Below are positions 9,722 through 18,040 of a stretch of 64,000 bases of DNA, one piece after another. The position numbers and the translations under genes were made by a program. The stretch covers positions 744,001 through 808,000 of the forward strand of contig OZ251464.1 of assembly GCA_965242595.1 (NCBI GenBank), written 5' to 3'. Source of the DNA: SP197 sp965242595 (GTDB taxonomy: Bacteria; Pseudomonadota; Alphaproteobacteria; SP197). Within the stretch, counting starts at the first letter, position 1; each line of letters begins with the position of its first letter. The notes beneath the pieces were generated by a model, which had not been told where the DNA came from, did no database searches, and was given only the letters and a program-made list of their open reading frames with translations.

Positions 9722-10786
9722 ATGTCGATGCTGGCGTTGATCGCGGCGCCGCTGACCGGCTTTGCCACCTGGGCGCTGGCGCGCCTGTCGATCGATCTGC
9801 TGGCGGCCGGCGGCGTCATGGACCGGCCCAATGCCCGTTCCAGCCACAGCCGGGCGGTGCCCCGGGGCGGCGGCATCGCGGTGATAGCCATGGTGCTGCC
9901 GGGCTGGCTGGTGCTGGCGCTGCTCACCGGCCAGGCTTCCCGCCTCTGGCCCGTGCTGGCCGCCGCCGCCGCCCTGGCCCTGCTCTCCTTCGCCGACGAT
10001 CTCAGGGGCCTGGCGCCGCTGCCCCGCATCCTGGCCCATGGCGGGGCGGTGGCCCTGGGTGTGCTGCTGCTGCCTGGCGACGCGCTGCTGTTCGGCGGCT
10101 GGCTGCCGCCCTGGGCCGACCGCGCCTTCACGGGCCTGGCCTGGCTGTGGTTCGTGAATCTGTTCAACTTCATGGACGGGGCCGACGGCCTCGCCGGCGT
10201 GGAAACGGTGGCGGTGGCTGGCGGGCTGGCCTGCGCCCTGGCGCTGCTCCCACCCGCCGCCGCGCTGTCATCGTTGCCGCTGATGCCGCTGGCGGCGGTG
10301 CTGGCGGGGGCGGGGGCGGGCTTTCTGGCCCTGAACTGGCACCCGGCGCGCCTGTTTCTGGGCGATGTCGGCAGCGTCCCCCTGGGCTATCTGCTGGGCT
10401 GGCTGCTGGTCTGGACCGCCTGCGCCGAAGGGCTGTGGTGGCTGGCCCTGGCGCTTCCCCTCTATTACTGGGCCGATGCCACCTCCACCCTGCTGAAACG
10501 GGCGGCCCGTGGCGCCAGGCTGTGGCAGGCCCATCGCGAGCACGCCTATCAGGCCGCCATCCTGGCCGGCGCCAACCATGGCCAGGTGGCGCGCCATATC
10601 GCCGCGCTGAACCTGGCGCTGGTCGCCCTGGCCCTGGCGGCGGCAGGCGGCCTGGTGCCGCCGCTGGCGATGCTGGCGCTGGCGCTGGCGCTGGTGGCGG
10701 CCGGCCTGTGGCATCTGCGCCGCCGCCTGGGCCGGCGCCGCCCATATGGCAACGGCGCTGGCGGCGGCGAGGGGGCGGCGCGATGA
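9722..10786 (+). CDS. Glycosyltransferase family 4, polyprenyl-phosphate sugar-1-phosphate transferase (WecA/WbpL-like)
   Basis: A 354-residue polytopic membrane protein with about ten hydrophobic segments. Family motifs are visible: DRPNARSSHSRAVPRGGG near the N-terminus, FADDLRGL, NFMDGADGLAG and LGDVGSVPLGYLLG, then HREHAYQ on the last cytoplasmic loop. Such enzymes move a sugar-1-phosphate from a nucleotide sugar to undecaprenyl phosphate and so start O-antigen or other glycan assembly. Its stop overlaps the next gene's ATG (ATGA), so it is coupled to the CapD-like epimerase. Confidence 0.9.
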   Translation: MSMLALIAAPLTGFATWALARLSIDLLAAGGVMDRPNARSSHSRAVPRGGGIAVIAMVLPGWLVLALLTGQASRLWPVLAAAAALALLSFADDLRGLAPLPRILAHGGAVALGVLLLPGDALLFGGWLPPWADRAFTGLAWLWFVNLFNFMDGADGLAGVETVAVAGGLACALALLPPAAALSSLPLMPLAAVLAGAGAGFLALNWHPARLFLGDVGSVPLGYLLGWLLVWTACAEGLWWLALALPLYYWADATSTLLKRAARGARLWQAHREHAYQAAILAGANHGQVARHIAALNLALVALALAAAGGLVPPLAMLALALALVAAGLWHLRRRLGRRRPYGNGAGGGEGAAR

Positions 10787-12687
10787 GCCGCCCCGGCGCC
10801 ATGCTGCGGCTGCGCAAGTCCCAGGCGGTGGCCTGCCACGACGTCGTCATGGCGGCCGCCTCCTTCGTGCTGGCGCTCTATCTGCGCCTGGGCGATGCGC
10901 TGTGGCAGCGGGGCGAGGCGCTGCTCCAGGGCACGGCGCTGTTTGCCGTCATCGTCGCCATCGTCTTCGTCGCCAGCGGCATCTATCGCGGCACCTGGCG
11001 CTATGCCTCGCTGCCCGATGCCTTCGCGCTGGCCCGGGCGGCCACCCTGGCGATCCTCCTGTTCCTGCCCGCCATCTTCCTGCTCACCCGGGCCGAGGAC
11101 TATCCCCGCTCGGCCATCGTCATCAACTGGTTCACGCTCATGGCGCTCACCTGCGGCCCCCGCCTGCTCTACCGGGTGTGGAAGGATGGCGGCCTCGCCC
11201 ATGTGCTGGAGCGCAACCGCGCCGCCGCCGTGCCGGTGGTGCTGCTGGGGGCCGGCGACGAGGCCGAACAGTTCATCCGCGCCATGGCCCGCGCGCATGA
11301 CGCGCCCTATCTCGTCTGCGCCATCGTCGATCCCGGCGGCCGGCGCGGCGGGCGCCACATCCGCGGCGTCGCCGTCCACGACGCCAGCGCCGGCCTAGCC
11401 GCCGCCCTGGCCGCGCTTTCCCGGGAACGCGCACGGCGGCGCGCCCCGCCGCCCCGCCGCCTGGTGCTCACCGGCGCCCACCACGAACCCGCCCTGATCC
11501 GCGAGGCGCTGGCGGCGGCCGAGGCCCACGGCATGGCCCTTTCCAGGCTGGGGCGGCTGACCGATTTCACCGAGGGCGCCGGCGCCGCCCATCGGCTGCG
11601 TCCGCTGGCGATCGAAGACCTGCTGGGCCGCCCCCAAACCTCCATCTGCCACGCCGCCGTCCAGCGCCTGATCGGCGGCCGGCGGGTGCTGGTCACCGGC
11701 GCCGGCGGCACCGTGGGCGGCGAGCTGGCGCGCCAGATCGCGGCCTTCGCGCCCGCCCGCCTGGCCCTGCTGGAGTTCTCCGAACCGGCCCTCTACGCCA
11801 TCGACCTGGAGATCGGCGAGCGCTTTCCCGCCCTGGAACGCCGCGCCCTGCTGTGCGACATCCGCGACCGCCACCGTCTGGAGCGGACGCTGACCGAAGA
11901 GCGCCCGGAGATCGTCTTCCACGCTGCCGCGCTGAAACAGGTGCCGCTGGCAGAGGCCCATCCCGGCGAATGTGTGCTGACCAATCTGGCTGGCACCGTC
12001 AATCTCGCCGCCGCCTGCCGCCGGGCCGCCACCGCCGCCATGGTGCTGATCTCCACCGACAAGGCGGTCAATCCCGCCTCGGTCATGGGGGCCACCAAGC
12101 GGCTGGCCGAGCTGTGGCTGCAAAATCGGGCGGATGGCCCCACCCGCTTCGCCATCGTCCGTTTCGGCAATGTGCTGGGTTCCGCCGGCTCGGTGGTGCC
12201 GCTGTTTCGCCGCCAACTGGCCGCCGGCGGCCCGCTCACCGTCACCCATCCCGAGGCGACGCGCTTCATGATGAGCGTGCGCGAGGCGGTGGAGCTGGTG
12301 TTGCAGGCCAGCGCGCTCCAGGACGCGCCGGACGGGCTGCCGGGCAATCTGTTCGTGCTGGATATGGGCGAGGCGGTGCGCATCCAGGACATGGCCCGCC
12401 AGCTGGTCCGCCTGGCCGGGCGGGTGCCTGACGAGGAGATCGAGATCGTCTTCACCGGCCTGCGCCCGGGCGAAAAGCTGCACGAGGAGCTGACCTATGG
12501 CGACGAAACCCTGCTGCCCTCCGCCCGCCAGGGCATCGCCGTGGTCCAGGGGCGGGGCGGGCCGGACGATCTGGATGCCCGCCTGCCCGCCCTGCTGGCC
12601 ATCGCCCGCCAGGGTGACGCGGCGGCGGTGCGCCAGGCGCTGCGCGCCCTGCTCCCCGCCTACACCCCCGCCCCACCCCCACCGTGA
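10783..12687 (+). CDS. Nucleoside-diphosphate sugar epimerase/dehydratase, CapD/WbpM-like
   Basis: A 634-residue protein with four N-terminal membrane segments (to about residue 130), a first Rossmann-like domain (VVLLGAGDEAEQFI near 150) and a C-terminal SDR domain with VTGAGGTVGGELARQI. The motifs LISTDKAVNPASVMGATKRLAE and FGNVLGSAGSVVPLF are typical of membrane-bound UDP-sugar 4,6-dehydratases. The expected catalytic YxxxK tyrosine appears as M in SVMGATK, as is normal for the large WbpM/CapD group. It acts on UDP-HexNAc precursors for surface polysaccharide. It overlaps the glycosyltransferase gene by 4 bases. Confidence 0.9.
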   Translation: MSRPGAMLRLRKSQAVACHDVVMAAASFVLALYLRLGDALWQRGEALLQGTALFAVIVAIVFVASGIYRGTWRYASLPDAFALARAATLAILLFLPAIFLLTRAEDYPRSAIVINWFTLMALTCGPRLLYRVWKDGGLAHVLERNRAAAVPVVLLGAGDEAEQFIRAMARAHDAPYLVCAIVDPGGRRGGRHIRGVAVHDASAGLAAALAALSRERARRRAPPPRRLVLTGAHHEPALIREALAAAEAHGMALSRLGRLTDFTEGAGAAHRLRPLAIEDLLGRPQTSICHAAVQRLIGGRRVLVTGAGGTVGGELARQIAAFAPARLALLEFSEPALYAIDLEIGERFPALERRALLCDIRDRHRLERTLTEERPEIVFHAAALKQVPLAEAHPGECVLTNLAGTVNLAAACRRAATAAMVLISTDKAVNPASVMGATKRLAELWLQNRADGPTRFAIVRFGNVLGSAGSVVPLFRRQLAAGGPLTVTHPEATRFMMSVREAVELVLQASALQDAPDGLPGNLFVLDMGEAVRIQDMARQLVRLAGRVPDEEIEIVFTGLRPGEKLHEELTYGDETLLPSARQGIAVVQGRGGPDDLDARLPALLAIARQGDAAAVRQALRALLPAYTPAPPPP

Positions 12688-12748
12688 CCGCGCCCCGCCG
12701 CCCGGTATAGGCTTGGCGCCGCCCTGCAACATCGGCGAATCCCGGACG

Positions 12749-13765
12749 ATGCCCGTGACGGTTCCCCAATCCATCTCCCCCGCCCCGCCCGCCGCTTCGC
12801 CACCGGGCGTGCCCGCGCTGGCCTATGCCGAGCCTCTCCGTCTGGAGCCGTCGCTGGCCGTGGGCGAGGCGATGGCGGCGATCTTCCACAACTGCCTGGT
12901 GCATTTTTCCGCCAACGCACCGGCCGTGCTGGCCGGCGACCATCCCGAGGCCGTCCACCAGATGCGCGTCGGCCTGCGCCGCTTCCGCTCCGCCCTGGCG
13001 ATCTTCAAGCCGGTGCTGGTGGCGCAGGAAGTGGCGGCGTTGCAGGATGCCCTGGGGCGGATTCTGGATGTGCTGGCCCCGGTGCGCGACCGCGACGTCT
13101 TCCTGGCCGACATTCTGGGCGCCGTGGCGCCGGAGGACGGCCATGAGAACGAGCGCCGGGCGCTGGCGGCCGTGATCGCCCGCCAGCGGCTGCGCGCGCT
13201 GCGGGCGGCCCGCGCCGCCATCGCCGGCCAGCCCTATGCCGATGCGCTGGCCCGGGTGACGGCGTGGACCTGCGAGCACGACCGCGCCGCCGGCCTGGAC
13301 ATGCTGACCGGGCTCTGGCACCGGCGCCGCATCGACGAGTTCGCGCCCCGCGCCCTGGGAAGGCGCCACCGCCGCCTGCTGAAGGCCGGGCGCGGCTTCG
13401 CGTCCCTTTCCGTGCCCCAGCGCCACCGGGTCCGCATCGCCGTCAAGAAGATGCGCTATCTCACCGAGTTCTTCGCCGCCCTCTTCCCCCATCCCCGCCG
13501 CCGGCGCTTCCTCAAGGCGTTGCGCTGCCTGCAACAGGATCTGGGCCATCTCAACGACATCGCCCTGGCCGAACCGCTGGTGGCCGCCGCCATCGCCCAG
13601 GCCGGCAGCCGCCGCGAGGCGGTGGCGGCCGGCGGCAGCTTCCTGGCCGGCTGGCACGCCTGCGCCCTGGCGTCGCTGGAAACCGCCATGGTGGCGGATT
13701 GGGAGCGTTTCGCCGCCGCCCCCGCCTTCTGGCGCGCCGGCACGGATCATAAGCGGGGGTCATAA
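12749..13765 (+). CDS. CHAD-domain protein
   Basis: A 338-residue protein that is essentially one CHAD domain. Conserved histidine- and arginine-rich helices are seen in HPEAVHQMRVGLRRFRSALAIF, PVRDRDVFLADIL and HRVRIAVKKMRYLTEFF, followed by LQQDLGHLNDIALAEPL. CHAD domains bind polyphosphate and are found on polyphosphate granules. No CYTH domain precedes it, so it is a CHAD-only form. The ATG at 12749 lies 61 bases after the CapD-like gene and 13 bases separate its stop from the ParA-like gene, so it may be co-transcribed with both. Confidence 0.85.
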   Translation: MPVTVPQSISPAPPAASPPGVPALAYAEPLRLEPSLAVGEAMAAIFHNCLVHFSANAPAVLAGDHPEAVHQMRVGLRRFRSALAIFKPVLVAQEVAALQDALGRILDVLAPVRDRDVFLADILGAVAPEDGHENERRALAAVIARQRLRALRAARAAIAGQPYADALARVTAWTCEHDRAAGLDMLTGLWHRRRIDEFAPRALGRRHRRLLKAGRGFASLSVPQRHRVRIAVKKMRYLTEFFAALFPHPRRRRFLKALRCLQQDLGHLNDIALAEPLVAAAIAQAGSRREAVAAGGSFLAGWHACALASLETAMVADWERFAAAPAFWRAGTDHKRGS

Positions 13766-13778
13766 GGGGTAAGGTTCC

Positions 13779-14417
13779 ATGCGCGCCATCCTGGTCGCCA
13801 ATGTCAAGGGCGGTTGCGGCAAAACCACCGTCGCCACCCATCTCGCCGCCGCCTTCGCCGCCGGCGGCCTGAACACCGTGCTGGCCGATGCCGACCGCCA
13901 GCGCAGCAGCCTGCTGTGGTGCAAGATGCGGCCCGGCCACGCCGCCCCGGTCGCGCCGCTGGACTGGAGCAGGCGCCACCAGGACGCGCCCGCCGCCACC
14001 GAGCGGCTGGTGATCGACGGCCCGGCCGGCCTCGCCAGGCAGGAGCGGGAAGCCCTGATCCGCCGCGCCGACCTGGTGGCGGTGCCGCTGCTGCCTTCGG
14101 TGTTCGACGAAGGCGCGACCGCGGGCTTCGTCCGCCGCATCGAGCGCATCAAGGCGGTGCGCAAGGGCCGCAAGCCTATCGCCATCGTCGCCAACCGCCT
14201 GCGCCCCGCCAGCCGCGCCGCCCGCCGCCTGGAAGCCTTCGTCGCCGAGCTGGGCTACCGCCCGGCCGGGCGCATCCCGGAACGGGCCATCTATGGCGAG
14301 CTGGCCTGCGAAGGCCTGGCCCTGTTCGACATCGCCACCCGCCCCGCCCGCGCCAACGCCCTCCACTGGCTGCCGCTGCTGGAGCACATCGAAACCACCT
14401 TGCGCTCGGCCGGATGA
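13779..14417 (+). CDS. ParA-family ATPase (orphan MinD/ParA-like)
   Basis: A 212-residue P-loop ATPase with the deviant Walker A of the ParA/MinD group, K10-G-G-C-G-K15-T. A shortened Walker A' region (RLVIDGPAGLAR) and the later PVLLPSVFDEGAT-type loop follow. The size and absence of a ParB partner nearby suggest an orphan ParA used for positioning or regulation, not the chromosomal segregation ParA. It follows the CHAD gene closely, which could hint at a link to polyphosphate granule placement. That link is speculation. Confidence 0.82.
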   Translation: MRAILVANVKGGCGKTTVATHLAAAFAAGGLNTVLADADRQRSSLLWCKMRPGHAAPVAPLDWSRRHQDAPAATERLVIDGPAGLARQEREALIRRADLVAVPLLPSVFDEGATAGFVRRIERIKAVRKGRKPIAIVANRLRPASRAARRLEAFVAELGYRPAGRIPERAIYGELACEGLALFDIATRPARANALHWLPLLEHIETTLRSAG

Positions 14418-14479
14418 ACATGGATAAACGCGGATAAGCCCGGATAAGCCCGGTCGCGCAACCAAGGGAAACGCCAGCC
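14418..14479 (+). repeat. Short GGATAA-type tandem repeat
   Basis: The 62-base gap between the ParA-like and DnaQ-fold genes contains three imperfect 11-base units, ggataaacgcg, ggataagcccg and ggataagcccg. Similar iterated GGATAA sequences are scattered in intergenic DNA of many bacteria, with no known role. Confidence 0.55.
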
Positions 14480-15082
14480 ATGAAACGTGTCCGCACGATA
14501 TATGGCGACTGCCTCCCGGACTGGGGCAGCCTGCTGGACCGTCCCGATGTGCTGATCGTGAACACACAGGCCGGCAATTTCGACCTCTACGCCGAGGAGG
14601 CGGTCGAGGTGGCGGCCATCGACACCACCGGTGCGCTCGCCTTCGAGGCGCTGGCGCTGCCCCAGGGCCACATAACGAAGGAGGCGATCCGGCACCACGG
14701 GTTGACGCTGGCAAAGCTCGAAGCCGCCGGCGCCCGCCCCTGGCCCCGGCTATGGGCGCAGCTTGCGCCCATTCTTGCCGGCGCCAGCGCGCTGCTGTCC
14801 TGGAACGACAGCTTCGACCGCCGGGTATTGTACCGGACCAACCGCCGCCACGACCTGGTCCTGCCGTTCCTGCCCTGGCGCGACCTGGTGGCCGACCATC
14901 GGGCGTTGCGACCGGGCTGGGGTCACGGCTTGCAGGAGGCCGCAAGGCAGGAAGGCGTGGCCGTCACCACCGCCCACCGCGCCCACGCCGATTGCGCCAC
15001 CGTGCTGGCGGTCATGCGCGCGGTCGCAAAAGAGCTCGAAACACGCCTGGTCCAACCCCCTCGAGATAACTCCCCAGGCTAA
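14480..15082 (+). CDS. DnaQ-fold (DEDDh exonuclease-like) protein with altered first motif
   Basis: A 200-residue protein that follows the exonuclease X-T/DnaQ fold: LIVNTQAGNFDLYAEEAVEVAAI aligns by eye with the ExoI motif, SWNDSFDRRVLY with ExoII (D113) and HRAHADCATVLAVM with ExoIII (H166, D171). The ExoI motif normally reads DTETTG; here the two metal-binding acids appear as N28 and Q30 (NTQAG). That change would be expected to weaken or abolish two-metal catalysis while keeping the shape of the site. The protein may bind nucleic acid without cutting it, or use other residues. It could be loosely linked to the ParA-like gene upstream. Confidence 0.7.
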   Translation: MKRVRTIYGDCLPDWGSLLDRPDVLIVNTQAGNFDLYAEEAVEVAAIDTTGALAFEALALPQGHITKEAIRHHGLTLAKLEAAGARPWPRLWAQLAPILAGASALLSWNDSFDRRVLYRTNRRHDLVLPFLPWRDLVADHRALRPGWGHGLQEAARQEGVAVTTAHRAHADCATVLAVMRAVAKELETRLVQPPRDNSPG

Positions 15083-15175
15083 CCCCCCAAGCTAACTCAC
15101 AGCATCGCCCATCCTTCCCCCGCGCCGCATCCGGCCCCACAATGGCGCCGTGCCAGTTGCGGGGGGAGAAGCAGC

Positions 15176-15934
15176 ATGGGACAGGCCACGGGACGAGTCG
15201 CATTGGTCACAGGCGCCTCGCGCGGCATCGGGCGGGGCATCGCTCTGGCGCTGGCCGGGGCCGGCTATCGGGTGGCGGCCAACTATCGCAGCGACGACGA
15301 GGCGGCCGCCTCGCTGGCCGCCGCCGCGCCCATCCGCGCCTTCAAATGGCCCATCCGCACCTTCAAATGGGACGTCGCCGATTGGGACGCCTGCCAGGCG
15401 GGCATGGCCCGGGTCGCCCAGACGCTGGGGCCGGTGGAGGTGCTGGTCAACAACGCCGGCATCTCGCCCGATCGCTTCATGCACAAGATGGCCCCCGAGG
15501 TCTGGCGCCGCGTCATCGATACCAATCTGGGCGGCGCCTTCAACGTCACCCGCCAGGCCATCGGCCCCATGCGCCAGGCCGGCTTCGGGCGCATCGTCAA
15601 CATCGCCTCGCTTTCGGCCTTCGCGCCCGGCTTCGGCGAAACCGCCTATGGCGCCGCCAAGGGCGCCATGGTGTCCTTCACCAAGGCCCTGGCTCGCGAA
15701 AGCATCGCCCGGGGCGTCACCGTGAACGCCGTGGCGCCGGGCTATATCGACACCGACATGGTGCGGGTGGCGCCGCAGGAGTGGCTGGACAATCTGGTGG
15801 CCAATGTCATCCCCGCCGGGCGGCTGGGCACGGTCGCCGATGTCGCCCGCTGCGTGCTGTTCCTGGCCGCCGACGAGGCCGATTTCATCGCCGGCGCCAC
15901 CCTGGACGTCAATGGCGGCCAGGCGATGCGCTGA
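15176..15934 (+). CDS. Short-chain dehydrogenase, acetoacetyl-CoA reductase-like (PhaB-type)
   Basis: A 252-residue SDR with the TGASRGIG cofactor motif (12-19), the NNAG motif, the active-site S in NIASLSAFAP and the YGAAKGA tyrosine/lysine pair. The overall pattern (ISPDRFMHKM, VIDTNLGGAFNVT, MRQAGFGRIVNI, GVTVNAVAPGYIDTDMV) is close to NADPH-dependent acetoacetyl-CoA reductase of polyhydroxybutyrate synthesis, from memory of the family. Residues 52-58 and 59-65 are a 7-residue tandem duplication (PIRAFKW / PIRTFKW). No PHA synthase or thiolase is adjacent, so the exact substrate is uncertain. Its 3' end overlaps the convergent ABC exporter gene by 26 bases. Confidence 0.85.
   Translation: MGQATGRVALVTGASRGIGRGIALALAGAGYRVAANYRSDDEAAASLAAAAPIRAFKWPIRTFKWDVADWDACQAGMARVAQTLGPVEVLVNNAGISPDRFMHKMAPEVWRRVIDTNLGGAFNVTRQAIGPMRQAGFGRIVNIASLSAFAPGFGETAYGAAKGAMVSFTKALARESIARGVTVNAVAPGYIDTDMVRVAPQEWLDNLVANVIPAGRLGTVADVARCVLFLAADEADFIAGATLDVNGGQAMR
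15329..15370 (+). repeat. 21-bp in-frame tandem duplication inside the SDR gene
   Basis: Two adjacent 21-base copies (15329-15349 and 15350-15370) differ at one base (ccgcgcc versus ccgcacc). Each encodes seven residues, so the frame is kept. The duplicated loop lies just before the conserved WDVADWDA segment. Confidence 0.95.
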
Positions 15935-17747
15935 ACGCGCCGCCGCCGCTGTCGAACTGCAACGCCGCCAGCCGCCGATAAAGGCCGCCCGCCGCCACCA
16001 GCTGCTCGTGGCGCCCGGTTTCCACGATGCGCCCGCCATCCAGCACCAGGATGCGGTCCGATGTCATCACCGTCGCCAGGCGATGGGCGATCGCCAGGGT
16101 GGTGCGGCCTGCCATCAGCCGCTCCAGAGCATGTTGCACCACCCGCTCGCTCTCGGCATCCAGGGCGCTGGTCGCCTCGTCCAGCAGCAGGATGGGCGCG
16201 TTCTTCAGCACCGCGCGGGCGATCGCCAGCCGCTGGCGCTGGCCGGCCGAAAGGCGCAGGCCGCGTTCGCCCACGAAGGTGGCGAAGCCTTCCGGCAGCC
16301 GGTCGATAAAGTCGCTGGCAAAGGCGGCATCGGCGGCGGCGCGCACCTCGTCGTCGCTGGCCCCCGGCCGGCCATAGCGGATGTTGTCGGCGATAGAGGC
16401 GCCGAAGATCGCCGGTTCCTGCGGCACCAGGGCCAGCCGTTCCCGCAGCTCGCCCAGCCCCGCCCGGCGCGCATCCACGCCATCCACCGTCACCCGCCCC
16501 CGGTCGGGGTCGTGAAAGCGCAGCAGCAGGCCCAGCACGGTGCTTTTTCCGGCCCCGGAAGGCCCCACCAGCGCCACGGTCTCGCCGCTCTCCACGGCAA
16601 AGCTCACGCTCGCCAGCGCCGCCCGGTCGGGCCTGGCGGGGTAGCGGAACGACACTTCCTGAAAGGCGACCCGCCCCGGCGAGGGCTGCGGCAGCGCCAC
16701 CGGCACCGCCGGCGAGGCGATGGCGGGCTCGCTCGCCAGCAGCTCGCACAGCCGCTCGGCCGCCCCGGCGGCGCGCTGCAAGTCGCCGTAAACCTCGCTG
16801 ACGGCGCCCACCGCCCCCGCCACCACTACGGCATAGAACACGAAGGCGGCCAGGTCGCCGCCGCTGATGCGCCCGGCCAGCACATCGTGGCCCCCCATCC
16901 ACAGCACGCCGGCGATGCCGCCGAACACCAGCAGGATCACCGTCGCCGTCAGCAGGGCGCGGGCCAGGATGCGCCGGCGGGCGACGCCGAAGGCCTCCTC
17001 CACCGCCCGCGCAAAGCGCCCCCGCTCGTGGCCCTCGCGGGCGAAGGCCTGCACGGTGGGGATGGCGTTCAGGGTCTCGTCGATGCGATGGCCGACATCG
17101 GCGATGCGGTCCTGCGACAGCCGCGACAGCCGCCGCACCCGCCGCCCGAACACCAGAATGGGCACCAGCACCGGCGGCGCCAGCAGCACCACCGCCACCG
17201 TCAGCTTCAGGCTGGTCACCGCCAGCATGACCAGCCCGCCCACCAGCAGCAGCAGGTTGCGCAGCGCCATGGAAAGGGTGGCGCCCACCACCTCCTGCAG
17301 CACCGAGGTATCGGTGGTCAGCCGCGAGAGCACCTCGCCGGTGCGGGTGGTCTCGAAGAACGAGGGCGGCAGGGCGATCACCCGGGCATGAACGTCGCGG
17401 CGCACATCCGCCACCACCCGCTCGCCCACCCAGGAGACTAGATAAAAGCGGGCGAAGCTGGCGCCGGCCATGGTCGCGACGATGGCGATCAGCGCCACCA
17501 GCGCGCCGTCCAGCAGGCCGCCATCGCCCTGGGAAAGGCCGTGATCGACCAGCGCCCGCAGCCCGGCGCCCAGCCCCAGCACGGTGGCGGCGGCCACCAG
17601 CAGGGCGGCCAGCGCCCCGGCGATGCGCAGCTTGTAGGGGCGCAGATAGGGGATCAGACGCCGCAGATGCGAGAAATCGCGGCTGGCCGCCCTCTCGCCC
17701 GCCCCGTCGCGGCCGCCATCCGGCAGCTTGCGTCTCTCTCTCGCCAC
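15909..17747 (-). CDS. ABC exporter, fused permease and ATPase (MsbA/lipid-A exporter-like)
   Basis: A 612-residue half-transporter with six membrane segments in the first 330 residues and a C-terminal nucleotide-binding domain. Walker A is GPSGAGKST, the signature is LSAGQRQR and Walker B is ILLLDEATSALD, followed by the switch histidine in AIAHRLATV. It resembles homodimeric exporters of lipids or drugs. The GTG at 17747 is chosen because a strong purine tract (aaggggggg) lies just upstream; a TTG at 17783 would add 12 residues. It starts about 90 bases from the tRNA, divergent from it, and converges with the SDR gene. Confidence 0.88.
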   Translation of the reverse strand: MARERRKLPDGGRDGAGERAASRDFSHLRRLIPYLRPYKLRIAGALAALLVAAATVLGLGAGLRALVDHGLSQGDGGLLDGALVALIAIVATMAGASFARFYLVSWVGERVVADVRRDVHARVIALPPSFFETTRTGEVLSRLTTDTSVLQEVVGATLSMALRNLLLLVGGLVMLAVTSLKLTVAVVLLAPPVLVPILVFGRRVRRLSRLSQDRIADVGHRIDETLNAIPTVQAFAREGHERGRFARAVEEAFGVARRRILARALLTATVILLVFGGIAGVLWMGGHDVLAGRISGGDLAAFVFYAVVVAGAVGAVSEVYGDLQRAAGAAERLCELLASEPAIASPAVPVALPQPSPGRVAFQEVSFRYPARPDRAALASVSFAVESGETVALVGPSGAGKSTVLGLLLRFHDPDRGRVTVDGVDARRAGLGELRERLALVPQEPAIFGASIADNIRYGRPGASDDEVRAAADAAFASDFIDRLPEGFATFVGERGLRLSAGQRQRLAIARAVLKNAPILLLDEATSALDAESERVVQHALERLMAGRTTLAIAHRLATVMTSDRILVLDGGRIVETGRHEQLVAAGGLYRRLAALQFDSGGGAFSASPGRH

Positions 17748-17837
17748 ACCCCCCCTTATATCGGCGCCCCCGCCCGCCAACAAGCCGCCCCGCCTCGACA
17801 GCCCCCCACCCCTCTGCTATAGCCGCCGCCGGCATGT

Positions 17838-17910
<73 letters not shown>

Positions 17911-18040
17911 CCCCCCCCCCCGGCGCCGCAAACCCGCGCGGGTCGAAGCGCGGGCGTGACGGCTCCCCCACCGGACGGCGGCACCTTGACATGCTCTGGG
18001 CGAGAAAGCCGGGGACGGGCGCCCACGCAGCCTGTAGGAT

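Noticed and set aside
17986..17991. TTGACA as the -35 of an IetAS promoter
   Set aside because: No -10-like hexamer is found at 16-19 bases downstream, so the hexamer alone is not enough.
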